A DNA stretch of 44,202 bases, taken from the NCBI GenBank assembly GCA_016927475.1, contig JAFGMO010000038.1:1-44202 (forward strand), given 5' to 3'. Under the pieces are notes generated by a model. It did no database searches, was not told the DNA's origin, and was given only the letters and a program-made list of their open reading frames with translations. Made by a program: the position numbers and the translations under genes. Of this stretch, positions 25,780 through 35,291 are shown piece after piece (position 1 is the stretch's first letter; every line of letters begins with the position of its first letter). The DNA comes from Candidatus Aminicenantota bacterium. GTDB lineage: Bacteria; Acidobacteriota; Aminicenantia; Aminicenantales; Aminicenantaceae.

Positions 25780-26064
25780 TTACGGCAACCGTCCCTTCTC
25801 CCTTCCCCTGCTTATTTTACTTAAGCGGTAAATGCCGCCTTTAAAGCAGTTCCCCGACGGTGTGTGGATCATCAACACCGTTTTGATATGCTCAGCGGAA
25901 TACTTATCACGTGGATACTCCTTCACCACGCTGTCAAATTGTCTGCATGCTTCCACAACACCAAGATCGTTATCTTCGAAAACAACAGACCAATGATCGG
26001 GATAACGGATAAGGTCTTCATCCATGATGATAACAAAGCTGGAAAAAGATGCGTATTTTTTCAT
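25780..26064 (-). CDS. Small protein of unknown function, 94 residues
   Basis: The second ATG (26064) is preferred because AAGGGGG lies eight bases upstream; the first ATG (26070) is too close to it. The product is soluble ('EDLIRYPDHWSVVFEDNDLGVVEACRQFD', 'IKTVLMIHTPSG') and acidic in its centre, with no signal peptide. The opposite strand is open over part of the region but has no ribosome-binding site. It precedes the lipoprotein gene in the same direction. Confidence 0.6.
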   Translation of the reverse strand: MKKYASFSSFVIIMDEDLIRYPDHWSVVFEDNDLGVVEACRQFDSVVKEYPRDKYSAEHIKTVLMIHTPSGNCFKGGIYRLSKISRGREKGRLP

Positions 26065-26188
26065 GGGCATTCCCCCTTGTATAGGATTGTTCGCTGAACC
26101 TCGCCCCCGCTCATCTTATCGATTCGCAAATAACACAAGCTGAGGTTCTTCCTTCAAACTTTTGGCTGAATATTCAGGTCTAAAAATC

Positions 26189-28678
26189 CTATTCCCTGTT
26201 ATTATGGAATAACCAGGAAGAAGGTATTTCCTGTTTCTCCAAACCGGGCCCTTCAACACTAATCCTGATCATACGGCCTCCGGTTCTCTGAAAATAAAAC
26301 ATGGCCACGGAATGAAATCCCTTTTCCAGAGCAACAGCTCCCCACTTTTCTCTCTCTCCGTGAACACCGTCATTGTCAACGACCTGCTGACCGGCGATAA
26401 AAATCCGGCTGCCGTCGTCCGAGGCAGAGTAAAAAACGTAAATTCCGGTCCTGGGCACCCTGACATATCCTTGCCATTTCAGAGCAAAATACTGTTCTAT
26501 CCCTGAATCAATGTTTAAACCTTCGACAATTTGACGGGAATCCGGTGACAACTCATCGAAATCGGGAAGTTCCCGCCACTCTCCATGATAAACATCCCTT
26601 GCCAATCCCGGAACGAAGTCTTTTCCCTCCGAGGCGCCGATTGGGGAAACCCGCTCGATATTATAGGATGCGACACGGCTTTCCGCGCCGTTATCCCAGA
26701 AAGCACGGGTCTTCACAACAGCGCTATTTTCGAGAATAAAAGGCTTCGTATACAAAAGAGAATATCTTTGCGGTTCCGTACCGTCGGTTGTAAAGAAAAT
26801 TTTTGCTCCCTGACGAAAACAGGCAAGATCAACTCTTATGGAATCAATAAAAATTCTGCTTTTTCCCTTCATCCGGGGCGGGAAATACCCCTTATGAGCC
26901 AACCCGGCATACGCGAGCGGGATTTTTATGATCTCCCTGTCATAGGTTATAAGCCCGTTGTTTTCGGTCTCGATATCCGTGATCTGCGTATAAACAGCCG
27001 CACTTAATCCCGGCGTTTCGATCAGGGGCAAAAGAAGGCTGAAAAGCTGCTCATAACGGTTGATGAGATTCTCACGGTCCTGCAGCAAGTCATAGCCCCA
27101 TCCCTTTTTCCATGTGTGGCCCGGAATATTGAGTCCAAGGCCGCCAAATTCTCCCAAAACCGCGGCCCGCAGTATTTCCGGCTGTGGCGACCTAGGCTCG
27201 GGGTAAGAATGGATATCGACAACATCGGCTATACCCCTGTCATGCCAACCGCTGGCATGATCGACCAGCCTCGACGGATCAAGCTCGCGGATCTTTTGCA
27301 CCATTCTTGCAGAATCGTACTGCCCCCACCCCTCATTAAAAGGAACCCACATGACAATGGAAGGATGGTTGATCAAGTTCCTGATAACCCGCTCCATTTC
27401 CAGCTCGAAATTTTGCTTATCCTCCCTGGTCTTGTTCCCTCCATTAGGCATGTCCTGCCAGACTAAAAGTCCCAGTTTGTCGCACCAATAATACCACCTC
27501 TCCGGCTCAACCTTGACATGCTTTCTTACCATGTTGAAACCCATTTTTTTCATGACTTCGAGATCGTAGCGCAAGGCTTCATCCGTAGGTGCCGTATACA
27601 AGCCGTCCGGCCAGAAACCCTGGTCCAGCGGCCCCAGCATAAAAATCGGTCTTTTATTGAGGAAAAGGCGGTTTATCCCATCATCGCCTTTGCCCACAGA
27701 AACACCGCGGATACCGAAATAACTCTTCAAACTGTCGACGTCCCTTTCATCCCGGCCAACCAGGCTCACCTCAAGGTCATAAAGAAATGGATCATCGGGA
27801 GACCATAACCTGGCTTCAGGAATAATTATTTCAAGAATATCGCAAGGCAACCCCTTCGCCTCTGCAACGGAATGACCAGCCGCATTCACAGAGACCTTGA
27901 GCTCAATATCCGTTATGGGCCCGAAGATTTCAACATCCACGAACAAATTCCCTTTTTCTTTATCCGTGCCCAACCTCAGCGACCGGACATGGGTGGTCGG
28001 AACCGGTTCCATCCAGACAGTCCTCCAGATGCCGCTCGTGGGTGTGTAAAAGATCCCACCCGGCTCGTTTTTTTGTTTCCCTACAGGCTGGCCGCCCTCA
28101 TTTGTCGGGTCCCAAACCGCGACAACCAGCTCCTGGGAAGCTCCTTTCTCCAAAAACGTAGTAATATCAAAAAAGAAACTGTCGTATCCTCCACGGTGGA
28201 AACCCGCCTTTTGTCCATTAACCCAAATCCCGGTTTCCCAGTCGGCCGCTCCAAAATGAAGAAGAATGTTCTTTTCCCGCCAATTTTCAGGAATATTGAA
28301 AGAACGCCGGTACCAAAGCTTTTGACTTTTATTGATGCGTTCGCAGACTCCGGATAATGCCGATTCCACAGGAAAAGGCACCAGGATTTTACGGTCGAAC
28401 CGGTCCGGTTTCTCAACATCACGTGAAATAACGGCAAACTCCCATAGTCCATTAAGGTTAAGCCAATCCTGACGCACCATCTGGGGTCTGGGATATTCGG
28501 ACAAAACATCGGCAGGTGAAACCTCACCGGTCCATCTCGTTTTTAGAGGGACTTCGCCCGGTTTCCATTCGGCTTTGGGCGTTCCGCAGCCGGAGACGGA
28601 AATTCCCATCAAAATCAAAACGGCCGGGCAGAGGAACTGTCCTACCCGGCCAGTTTGCCTTATTTTGAAGAAATTCAT
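26189..28678 (-). CDS. Glycoside hydrolase family 2 lipoprotein with CHB_HEX_C and PA14 domains
   Basis: 829 residues from the ATG at 28678 (GGGAG upstream). The lipobox is 'ISVSGCG' (Cys31). Domain order: jelly-roll sugar-binding domain (LWYRRSFNIPENW, FHRGGYDSFFFDIT), immunoglobulin-like domain, TIM barrel with the proposed acid/base Glu449 in 'VPFNEGWGQ' and proposed nucleophile Glu510 in 'LGEFGGLG'. Then comes a chitobiase C-terminal-like domain (FFTTDGTEP, VVKTRAFWDNGAES) and a PA14 domain at the end (YVFYSASDDGSRIFI). Expected activity is a beta-galactosidase, glucuronidase or mannosidase; the substrate cannot be decided. The lipid anchor and PA14 domain point to polysaccharide breakdown at the cell surface. 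Confidence 0.93.
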   Translation of the reverse strand: MNFFKIRQTGRVGQFLCPAVLILMGISVSGCGTPKAEWKPGEVPLKTRWTGEVSPADVLSEYPRPQMVRQDWLNLNGLWEFAVISRDVEKPDRFDRKILVPFPVESALSGVCERINKSQKLWYRRSFNIPENWREKNILLHFGAADWETGIWVNGQKAGFHRGGYDSFFFDITTFLEKGASQELVVAVWDPTNEGGQPVGKQKNEPGGIFYTPTSGIWRTVWMEPVPTTHVRSLRLGTDKEKGNLFVDVEIFGPITDIELKVSVNAAGHSVAEAKGLPCDILEIIIPEARLWSPDDPFLYDLEVSLVGRDERDVDSLKSYFGIRGVSVGKGDDGINRLFLNKRPIFMLGPLDQGFWPDGLYTAPTDEALRYDLEVMKKMGFNMVRKHVKVEPERWYYWCDKLGLLVWQDMPNGGNKTREDKQNFELEMERVIRNLINHPSIVMWVPFNEGWGQYDSARMVQKIRELDPSRLVDHASGWHDRGIADVVDIHSYPEPRSPQPEILRAAVLGEFGGLGLNIPGHTWKKGWGYDLLQDRENLINRYEQLFSLLLPLIETPGLSAAVYTQITDIETENNGLITYDREIIKIPLAYAGLAHKGYFPPRMKGKSRIFIDSIRVDLACFRQGAKIFFTTDGTEPQRYSLLYTKPFILENSAVVKTRAFWDNGAESRVASYNIERVSPIGASEGKDFVPGLARDVYHGEWRELPDFDELSPDSRQIVEGLNIDSGIEQYFALKWQGYVRVPRTGIYVFYSASDDGSRIFIAGQQVVDNDGVHGEREKWGAVALEKGFHSVAMFYFQRTGGRMIRISVEGPGLEKQEIPSSWLFHNNRE

Positions 28679-28763
28679 GTTTTTCTCCCAATTTTTTTTT
28701 ATCACACGAAAAACGCACGGTCAACTCCTGCAAATAATATGAAGTTTTTCAAATGCCGATTTC

Positions 28764-28799
28764 TTGACAAAAGCAAAAATGTTAATTAATCTTTATAAT
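28764..28799 (+). promoter_or_regulatory. Promoter-like elements before the small protein at 28802
   Basis: TTGACA at 28764-28769 and TATAAT at 28794-28799 are both perfect, but separated by 24 bases, too far for one standard promoter. TATAAT ends two bases before the annotated ATG. Confidence 0.35.
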
Positions 28800-28801
28800 T
28801 C

Positions 28802-29251
28802 ATGGAAGAATTAAAAGTCCCTAAAAAACAGAAAATCGTTGAGCTTTTGCTGTCAGGGAAGGACCAAAAGGTCAAAGATTATATTATCTATCTAAGCCAT
28901 TCTTCCCGTCTTATGACCGGTGAGGAGACTATCGAAGAATTCCTCAAGCACAGTCTCCCATTCTTCCCTGTGACGGATCTAGAAACCGGTCAGACTGTTT
29001 TCATCAACAAAAACGCCATAATCTTTCTTCGTGAAAAAGAGGAGACCCAAGCAAAGCATATGAACATTCTGCGGGTGAAACTCTCAAATGGATATAACGA
29101 GCGCATAACCCGTTTTATACCTCTTCCCGAATTCCAAACCCGGCCTGTGGACGCTTTCAATACCGAGGAAGAATATCTTATTTTCCTCCATGAAGGAAAA
29201 AAGATTTACATCAATAAAGCTCATATCCAGTCTGTCGTTCCGGAAGATTGA
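28802..29251 (+). CDS. Protein of unknown function, 149 residues
   Basis: Soluble, no signal peptide. The N-terminal half is Lys-rich and helical (KQKIVELLLSGKDQKVKDYI). The rest carries beta-strand pairs ('FINKNAIIFLREKEE', 'RVKLSNGYNERITRFI', 'KIYINKAHIQSVVPE'). The two I/V-N-K-x-x-I patterns suggest a duplicated strand motif. No ribosome-binding site is visible and the -10-like TATAAT abuts the start codon, so the true start is uncertain; translation could begin at a later codon. The length and open frame on a G/C-balanced stretch still argue for a gene. Confidence 0.6.
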   Translation: MEELKVPKKQKIVELLLSGKDQKVKDYIIYLSHSSRLMTGEETIEEFLKHSLPFFPVTDLETGQTVFINKNAIIFLREKEETQAKHMNILRVKLSNGYNERITRFIPLPEFQTRPVDAFNTEEEYLIFLHEGKKIYINKAHIQSVVPED

Positions 29252-29292
29252 TGCGCCGAAGAACTCTTGCCGATAATCCCTGACTAAAAGTT

Positions 29293-30282
29293 TTATTTGT
29301 AGGCTAATCCTGTTTTTCGCCGCACTTTTTCGATTGTCGGGAAGGCGACGGCCCTTGCTTTTTCAGCTCCCTCTGCCAGGATTTTTTTAACCTTCTCTTT
29401 ATCACCCGCCAACTGTGAGCGTTTCTCCCGGAAAGGTTTGAAATAATCCCGGATCTTCTCATAAAGCCTATCCTTAGCCGTACCGTATCCCATGCCGCCC
29501 TTCCGATACATCTTGTCCAACTCGGATATTTCTTCAGGTGAGGCAAAAAGCCGGTAAAGCTTAAAAACAGTGCATGTATCAGGATTTTTTGGAGCTTCCA
29601 CAGGGGTGGAATCGGTGACAATCCTTTTGATCTGTTTACGAATATCCTTTTCTTCGGCAAAAATTTCGATCGTGTTATTATAGGATTTGCTCATCTTCTG
29701 GCCGTCAATCCCGGGAACAAGGGCCACATGGGGATCAATCCTCGGCTCGGGAAGGACAAAAGTTTCTCCGTAAAGATAATTAAACCTCTCGGCGATATCC
29801 CGGGTGATTTCGACATGCTGCTTTTGATCCTGGCCGACGGGTATGATATGAGCCTGATAAAGAAGAATATCCGCGGCCATGAGAACCGGGTAGGCAAACA
29901 GCCCGTGATTGGGGATAATGCCTCTTTCTATCTTGTCCTTGTAGGAATGGCTGCGCTCCAAAAGCCCCATAGACGTCACACAGGATAGGATCCATGTCAG
30001 CTCGACAACCTCAAGAACATCCGATTGAACCCAGAAAATTGATTTGTCCGGGTTCAGGCCGAGGGCTAAAAAATCCATGGCCGCATCCAATGTTCCTTGG
30101 CGAAGGACTTTCCCTTCCCGCACGGTCGTCATAGCATGCAAATTGACGATAAAGCAAAAAAGCAGGCCTTTCTCCTGGGATTCGATCATAGGATTCATCA
30201 TGGCAAAATAATTGCCCAGATGAAGTCCCCCAGACGGCTGGATCCCGGAGAGTATTCGTCTTTGTTTAACCGGAGTTGTCAT
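29293..30282 (-). CDS. trpS: Tryptophanyl-tRNA synthetase
   Basis: 329 residues, the usual bacterial length. It charges tRNA-Trp with tryptophan using ATP. Class I signatures are present: the HIGH equivalent 'GGLHLGNY' and 'KMSKSYNN' as KMSKS. The Rossmann core strand 'ILLYQAHIIPVGQDQKQH' is intact. The start is the ATG at 30282, with GAGGAG five bases upstream. It is a lone gene between a small unknown protein and dsbD. Confidence 0.97.
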   Translation of the reverse strand: MTTPVKQRRILSGIQPSGGLHLGNYFAMMNPMIESQEKGLLFCFIVNLHAMTTVREGKVLRQGTLDAAMDFLALGLNPDKSIFWVQSDVLEVVELTWILSCVTSMGLLERSHSYKDKIERGIIPNHGLFAYPVLMAADILLYQAHIIPVGQDQKQHVEITRDIAERFNYLYGETFVLPEPRIDPHVALVPGIDGQKMSKSYNNTIEIFAEEKDIRKQIKRIVTDSTPVEAPKNPDTCTVFKLYRLFASPEEISELDKMYRKGGMGYGTAKDRLYEKIRDYFKPFREKRSQLAGDKEKVKKILAEGAEKARAVAFPTIEKVRRKTGLAYK

Positions 30283-30461
30283 TCATGCTCCTCGCTGTGG
30301 TCAGGTTATCGATTCCGGAAAAAGAGGTTTTTCCATTCGCGAAACACCACAAATTTTCCCGGTGTACAGGCTGAACAGCCAGTGCAGGCGGTTCATCTAT
30401 TATAAACCTTTTTCATTCTTTATGGCAAAAACTAAGTCAATCCATCCTCTTGAAAATATTT

Positions 30462-32303
30462 TCAACGGCTCTCCAGGACCCGTTCCATTCTTTCGCGCAG
30501 ATTTTCGGGCTTGACAAAACCAACAATGCGAAGGCTCTTCATTTCCGTCCCGTCCGGCTTTAAAAAAACATAAGTCGGCACCCCTCTGATATCGAACTTT
30601 GTTCTCAGGTGCCTTATGGTTGCATCCTTCCTGTCCGTGAGATCGACTTTAAGCATGATAAAATTCCGTGACATGTCGACCACTCTCTGGTCGACAAAAG
30701 TTACGGCATCCATTTCTTTGCAGGGAATACACCATTCCGCGTAGAAATCCAGAAACACCGGAAGAGACCTGACCGCTGCTTCCTCAATTTTTTCCTTGCT
30801 GTACACCGACCAATGGATGCGCTTTTCATATCCATGGGCACCAGCTCTTAAGGAGGTTTCTTCAACTTGTTGAGCAACATATGATTTGACTCCGCTTACT
30901 GCGAAAAAAAGAGCGGCAGCAAAAAAAAGAATCCCGATTATATTCCGAACAAGGGGGAAAATTTTTCCCAGCAGTTTTGTCGGTTCGATCCAGGCCATGT
31001 AGATCCCGGCAACCAGAAGTACCAGGGACAAGGTCAGGTTGTAGGTTAACACATCTGGAAAGAGCGGCCCGAGAAAATAAACCGCCATGGCTAAAAGAAC
31101 AAAACCAAAGATGGTCCGGACCCAAACCATCCAGGCCCCGGAACGGGGAAGTTTGTTGATGCTGCCGGAAAATACAGCCAGGAAAAGAAAGGGAAGTCCC
31201 AGTCCGAGGGATAGAACAAAAAACATCAAAAAGCCGATGACCACGCTTCCCCTCTCACCCACGTAAGTTAAAAGACCGAGGACAAAAGGTCCGACACAAG
31301 GAGCGGCAACGATACCAACAGTCAGCCCCATGAGAAGCGCACCAAAATATCCTTTTCGAGCCCCTCCGGCCAGCCTATTAAGAAAAGACGGCAGCCGGAA
31401 TTCATACAGATCAAACATGCTCAAAGCCAATGCGACCAGGACGACGGCGATACCGATAAGGACCGGGGGACTTTGCAGGGCGGCTCCAAAAAGGCTTCCC
31501 GTAAGAGCGGCGACAACACCTAACGTCGAATACGTCACGGACATGCCAAGTACATAAAAGACGGCATGGGCCACTACGCCTCCCCGTCTTCCCTCTGACT
31601 GCCCTCCGAAATATCCAACGGTGATGGGAATGACCGGGTAAACACAAGGAGTCAGGTCCAGGGCCAACCCCCCCAGAAAAATCAGAAGAAAGGTCAAGAA
31701 CAATCCTTTTTCCCCGACGGTTTCGGCGAATCCTTCTTCTTGTGGTCTTTTAACATCGACCATCTTGCTCTTTTCACTAGCTTCTTCAACGGCTTCCTTG
31801 CTGCCGGCCGAAACCGGCTTTTCACTTTCCGCGACGATACATTTTTTCTTAAAAGAAACATCAGCGGGCGGCATACAGGAAATGTCGGTACACGCTTGAT
31901 AAGAAAGCTTTCCCTGAATTAAAGCTTCATCTCCCCTGAAAGAAGCGGCCACGGAAACAGACACCTCCACTCTTATCGTTCCTTCAAAAACGGGCAGAGG
32001 TTCTACTGAGAATTCAAACTTTTTGTTTTCCGCTTCCGGAAATGCCACCGGGCCGAAGTCCAATCCCTCCAAATCTTCGAAGGTCACCGCCGTCGGAATG
32101 GTGAACTCATCGCCGGTTTCGTTGGAGTTGATATGAAATGATTTTTTTATGGTGATAATCAGGGTAACATCAGCGGATTCCCCCTTTTTCAAACCACCGG
32201 AGGGACTTTCAACCTTCACCGAGACAATGGGATCATCCTCTTGAGCCCAAGATGGTAAAAAAACAAGCCATAGGATGATGGCTGTCAACCATATTTTTTT
32301 CAT
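30462..32303 (-). CDS. dsbD: Thiol:disulfide interchange protein DsbD
   Basis: 613 residues from ATG 32303. A signal peptide (ending 'SWAQ') leads to the N-terminal periplasmic domain (about 20-140, 'LSYQACTDISCMPP' holding its Cys pair). An eight-helix transmembrane domain follows with 'LTPCVYPVIPITVGYFGG' and 'AAPCVGPFVLG', the two redox Cys. Last is a thioredoxin domain with 'EWCIPCKEM'. It takes electrons from cytoplasmic thioredoxin to periplasmic disulfide proteins. All three modules needed for electron relay are intact. Confidence 0.95.
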   Translation of the reverse strand: MKKIWLTAIILWLVFLPSWAQEDDPIVSVKVESPSGGLKKGESADVTLIITIKKSFHINSNETGDEFTIPTAVTFEDLEGLDFGPVAFPEAENKKFEFSVEPLPVFEGTIRVEVSVSVAASFRGDEALIQGKLSYQACTDISCMPPADVSFKKKCIVAESEKPVSAGSKEAVEEASEKSKMVDVKRPQEEGFAETVGEKGLFLTFLLIFLGGLALDLTPCVYPVIPITVGYFGGQSEGRRGGVVAHAVFYVLGMSVTYSTLGVVAALTGSLFGAALQSPPVLIGIAVVLVALALSMFDLYEFRLPSFLNRLAGGARKGYFGALLMGLTVGIVAAPCVGPFVLGLLTYVGERGSVVIGFLMFFVLSLGLGLPFLFLAVFSGSINKLPRSGAWMVWVRTIFGFVLLAMAVYFLGPLFPDVLTYNLTLSLVLLVAGIYMAWIEPTKLLGKIFPLVRNIIGILFFAAALFFAVSGVKSYVAQQVEETSLRAGAHGYEKRIHWSVYSKEKIEEAAVRSLPVFLDFYAEWCIPCKEMDAVTFVDQRVVDMSRNFIMLKVDLTDRKDATIRHLRTKFDIRGVPTYVFLKPDGTEMKSLRIVGFVKPENLRERMERVLESR

Positions 32304-32460
32304 GTTCATCTCTCTGTCCAACTGGATTTCAGGCTTAAAAAAGCCTGTCGCCTTGTTTTGATACGATTCAGGCTAGCAAAGGTTGTATCATATGTCAAAA
32401 CATCCCGCTCATGCCGAAAAAAGTCCCGGCTGCGGCATAACGCTGGTCATCTGCCGAGTG

Positions 32461-32492
32461 ATTGTACAAGATCATATCAAAACATGTACAAT
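32461..32492. promoter_or_regulatory. Inverted repeat ATTGTACA / TGTACAAT, possible operator
   Basis: A perfect 8-base inverted repeat (32461-32468 and 32485-32492) separated by 16 bases, 24 bases before the glycosyltransferase start. The region between dsbD and the glycosyltransferase also holds dyads GTTTTGATAC / GTATCATATGTCAAAAC further left (about 32356-32405). Binding protein unknown. Confidence 0.45.
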
Positions 32493-32515
32493 GACATACG
32501 AAAAAGGAACAAATC

Positions 32516-34078
32516 ATGACCCTTAAAGAGGGGAAAAAACCATGGTCGTCGGATTTTTTCATCATCGGCATTTTCGCCTTCCTTAAGTTACTGCTTCATC
32601 TTCTCGCCCTTAAAGGCTTCGGTTATTTTCGCGATGAGCTGTACTATATCGCTTGCAGCGATCACCTCGGCTTCGGTTTCGTGGACCAACCTCCGCTGTC
32701 GATTCTTCTGCTTAAAGCGGTGCGATTAGTTTTCGGAGATTCCACGGCCGCCATCCGGCTTCTTCCCGCACTGGGGGGAGCGCTTTTTGTCTTTCTGACG
32801 GGAATCATCACCCGGGAGCTCGGCGGAAAAAAATTCGCCGTGGCCTTTGCTTCTGCCGCATCCCTGGCAGCAACGGGAAATTTTTTCATTTTTCATATTT
32901 TTTCCATGAATTTTTTGGATCTCCTTTTTTGGCAGGCCTGTATCCTTATCGTTATCCGCATCATCAAAACAGGCAACGCCAAATACTGGCTTCTTTTCGG
33001 CTTAACGGCCGGATTGGGCCTTCAGAATAAAATTTCCATCCTTTTTCTCTGTTTCGGCCTTAGCGTTGGACTTCTTATTACCAGGGAAAGAAAACACTTC
33101 AAAAACAAATACTTCTGGTTGGGACTCGTTCTGGCGGGACTTCTCCTTCTTCCGTATGTTCTCTGGAATCTTTCTCATGGCTGGCCGACAGTGGAATTTA
33201 TGGATAATGCCCGGATTTATAAAATGGCCGACGTTTCCCCTGTAGGTTTTTTTCTGGGGCAAATCATATTCAATAATCCCGTTACGGTCCTTATCTGGCT
33301 TCCCGGACTCGCTTTCCTTATATTTCACCAGAAGGGGAAAAGATTCCGGCTTTTTGGATGGATGTTTCTATCCATCTATCTCCTCTTCACGATACAGGAA
33401 GCCAAGTCCTATTACCTGGCACCCGCCTATCCCGTTCTTTTCGCCGGAGGCGCCCTTCTCTGGGAACATTGGCTTAAAATCGGTAGTAGAAACGTGCTAA
33501 AAACGGTCCTTGTTTTATGGATGACCATTTCCGCTCTTGTTCCCTTACCCATAACCTTGCCCCTTCTTTCAGCCGAAAAAACAGTCCGCTATACCCGCAT
33601 TTTCGGGGGCAAGGTGCCGTCCGGTGAAAGACATACCTTAGGAGCTCTGCCCCAGCATTTCGCCGATATGTTCGGATGGGAAAAGATGGCCGCTGTGTAT
33701 GGAGAGATTTTCCAAAATCTTTCAACTGAGGAACAATCACGGTGCGTGATTTACGTGAGAAATTATGGTGAGGCTGGAGCTGTCGATTTTTTCGGAAAAA
33801 AATTCGGATTGCCTAAGGCAACCTGTGCCCATAACAGTTACTGGTTTTGGGGGCCGGGTAAGGAAGCTAAAAACAGTGTCTATATTATCCGCGGTACAGA
33901 ACAAAGTGTTGAAGAAAGCTATGCCGACCTGAGCCCATATTTTGATTCCGTGGAATATGCGGCGACATTCACCTGCACTTACTGTATGCCATATGAGAAC
34001 AACAATCCCATCTTTATATGCTGGGGATTTAAAGGTTCGCTTCAGGATATATGGGAACATGAAAAACATTTTGAATGA
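32516..34078 (+). CDS. GT39/PMT-family integral membrane glycosyltransferase (ArnT-like)
   Basis: 520 residues, about 10-12 membrane helices. The catalytic acid pair is in 'YFRDELYYIACSDHLGFGFVD', the first periplasmic loop of PMT/ArnT-type enzymes, and 'DQPPLSILLLKAV' follows. It transfers a sugar from a polyprenyl-phosphate donor to protein or lipid at the outer face of the inner membrane. The C-terminal roughly 180 residues form an exported soluble domain with Cys in 'TCTYCMPYENN'. GGAAC upstream serves as a weak ribosome-binding site. A sensor kinase gene starts 91 bases later and could be in the same transcript. Confidence 0.88.
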   Translation: MTLKEGKKPWSSDFFIIGIFAFLKLLLHLLALKGFGYFRDELYYIACSDHLGFGFVDQPPLSILLLKAVRLVFGDSTAAIRLLPALGGALFVFLTGIITRELGGKKFAVAFASAASLAATGNFFIFHIFSMNFLDLLFWQACILIVIRIIKTGNAKYWLLFGLTAGLGLQNKISILFLCFGLSVGLLITRERKHFKNKYFWLGLVLAGLLLLPYVLWNLSHGWPTVEFMDNARIYKMADVSPVGFFLGQIIFNNPVTVLIWLPGLAFLIFHQKGKRFRLFGWMFLSIYLLFTIQEAKSYYLAPAYPVLFAGGALLWEHWLKIGSRNVLKTVLVLWMTISALVPLPITLPLLSAEKTVRYTRIFGGKVPSGERHTLGALPQHFADMFGWEKMAAVYGEIFQNLSTEEQSRCVIYVRNYGEAGAVDFFGKKFGLPKATCAHNSYWFWGPGKEAKNSVYIIRGTEQSVEESYADLSPYFDSVEYAATFTCTYCMPYENNNPIFICWGFKGSLQDIWEHEKHFE

Positions 34079-34169
34079 CAGATTTTTTTTTGCCGTGCTC
34101 ATACAGAGGATAACGGCATCCAGGAATACGGTTTGGCTAAAGGGTTCTCTTCCATATATGGGGAAATAA

Positions 34170-35291
34170 ATGGCAAAAAGGACAAAAAAAAATAATAGGC
34201 TCAAAAAAAATCCTTTTTTGGTTTGGGTCCTCGTTTTTTTATTCCTGACTTTGCTGGCCATGGTGAACTTCATCCGGGAGGTCACCAGCGAATTGGCGGA
34301 AGGAGATCCGGGAAAAGCCGCCTTTTATTTCATTATGGAAACCACGGGAGCCTATACGATCCTTTTTCTCCTGCCTGTCCTCATATTTTTCTTCAACCGG
34401 TTCCCTCTAAAAAAGAACAACCTGGCTGTTCGGATTCCGCTCTATCTTTTCGCATCCATGATTTTCGGCGCTTCCCATACGTTACTCATGTATATCACCC
34501 GGACGATCATTTTCCGGTTGGTGGGCTGGGGACCATACGATTATGGAGTCTGGAAATTCAGGTTTACGATGGAATATTCCCATCAATTTATCACTTTCAT
34601 TACCGTCTACATCCTTTTTGTTTTTTTTAGATCATTAAGAAAAAAACAGGAACAAAAATTAAAAATGGCACGCCTCGAAGAAAAACTGGCTAATGCCCGG
34701 TTTCAAACCCTGCAGATGCAGCTAAATCCGCATTTTTTCTTCAATACCCTGAATATGATATCCTCGATGATGTACGAAGATATCAAAACGGCGGACAAGA
34801 TGATCGCCGATCTCAGTGATATCCTGCGTATTACTTTAAAAAGTTCGAAAGGAAATATCCACACCCTGGAAAAAGAACTGGAAATCCTGAGGCTTTACAT
34901 CGAGATCATGAAAGCCCGCTTCCATGACAAATTGTTCATTCATACTGATATCGCCGTGAATACGGAAAAAGCCCTGCTGCCCAGGTTCCTGCTTCAGCCT
35001 CTGGTGGAAAACTCGATCAAACACAGCCTCGAGAGTCCGGGAAAAACGGAAGTTACGGTGACGGCCCGGCGTAAAGGCGGCAGGCTTATCCTGAAAATCA
35101 TCGATAACGGGCCTGGGTTGCCGGAGGGACAAGACACTATCCTCAGCAGGGGTATCGGACTGACCAACACCATGGAACGGCTCGAGCAATTATACGGAAA
35201 AAACCAAGAGTTACTGCTCCAAAACCGGGAAAAGGGCGGTTTGATTGTCAGGATCTCCATTCCTTTTGAAACCACACAAGGAAAAGAATGA
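34170..35291 (+). CDS. LytS/YehU-type membrane sensor histidine kinase
   Basis: 373 residues. Four membrane helices lie between residues about 14 and 155, followed by a coiled region (KKQEQKLKMARLEEKLANAR). Then comes the His_kinase domain with the phosphoacceptor His188 in 'LQMQLNPHFFFNTLN', and an ATPase with 'PRFLLQPLVENSIKHSL' and 'IDNGPGLPEG'. It partners with the LytTR regulator encoded next; stop and start overlap by four bases (ATGA). The signal it senses is not evident. Confidence 0.93.
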   Translation: MAKRTKKNNRLKKNPFLVWVLVFLFLTLLAMVNFIREVTSELAEGDPGKAAFYFIMETTGAYTILFLLPVLIFFFNRFPLKKNNLAVRIPLYLFASMIFGASHTLLMYITRTIIFRLVGWGPYDYGVWKFRFTMEYSHQFITFITVYILFVFFRSLRKKQEQKLKMARLEEKLANARFQTLQMQLNPHFFFNTLNMISSMMYEDIKTADKMIADLSDILRITLKSSKGNIHTLEKELEILRLYIEIMKARFHDKLFIHTDIAVNTEKALLPRFLLQPLVENSIKHSLESPGKTEVTVTARRKGGRLILKIIDNGPGLPEGQDTILSRGIGLTNTMERLEQLYGKNQELLLQNREKGGLIVRISIPFETTQGKE

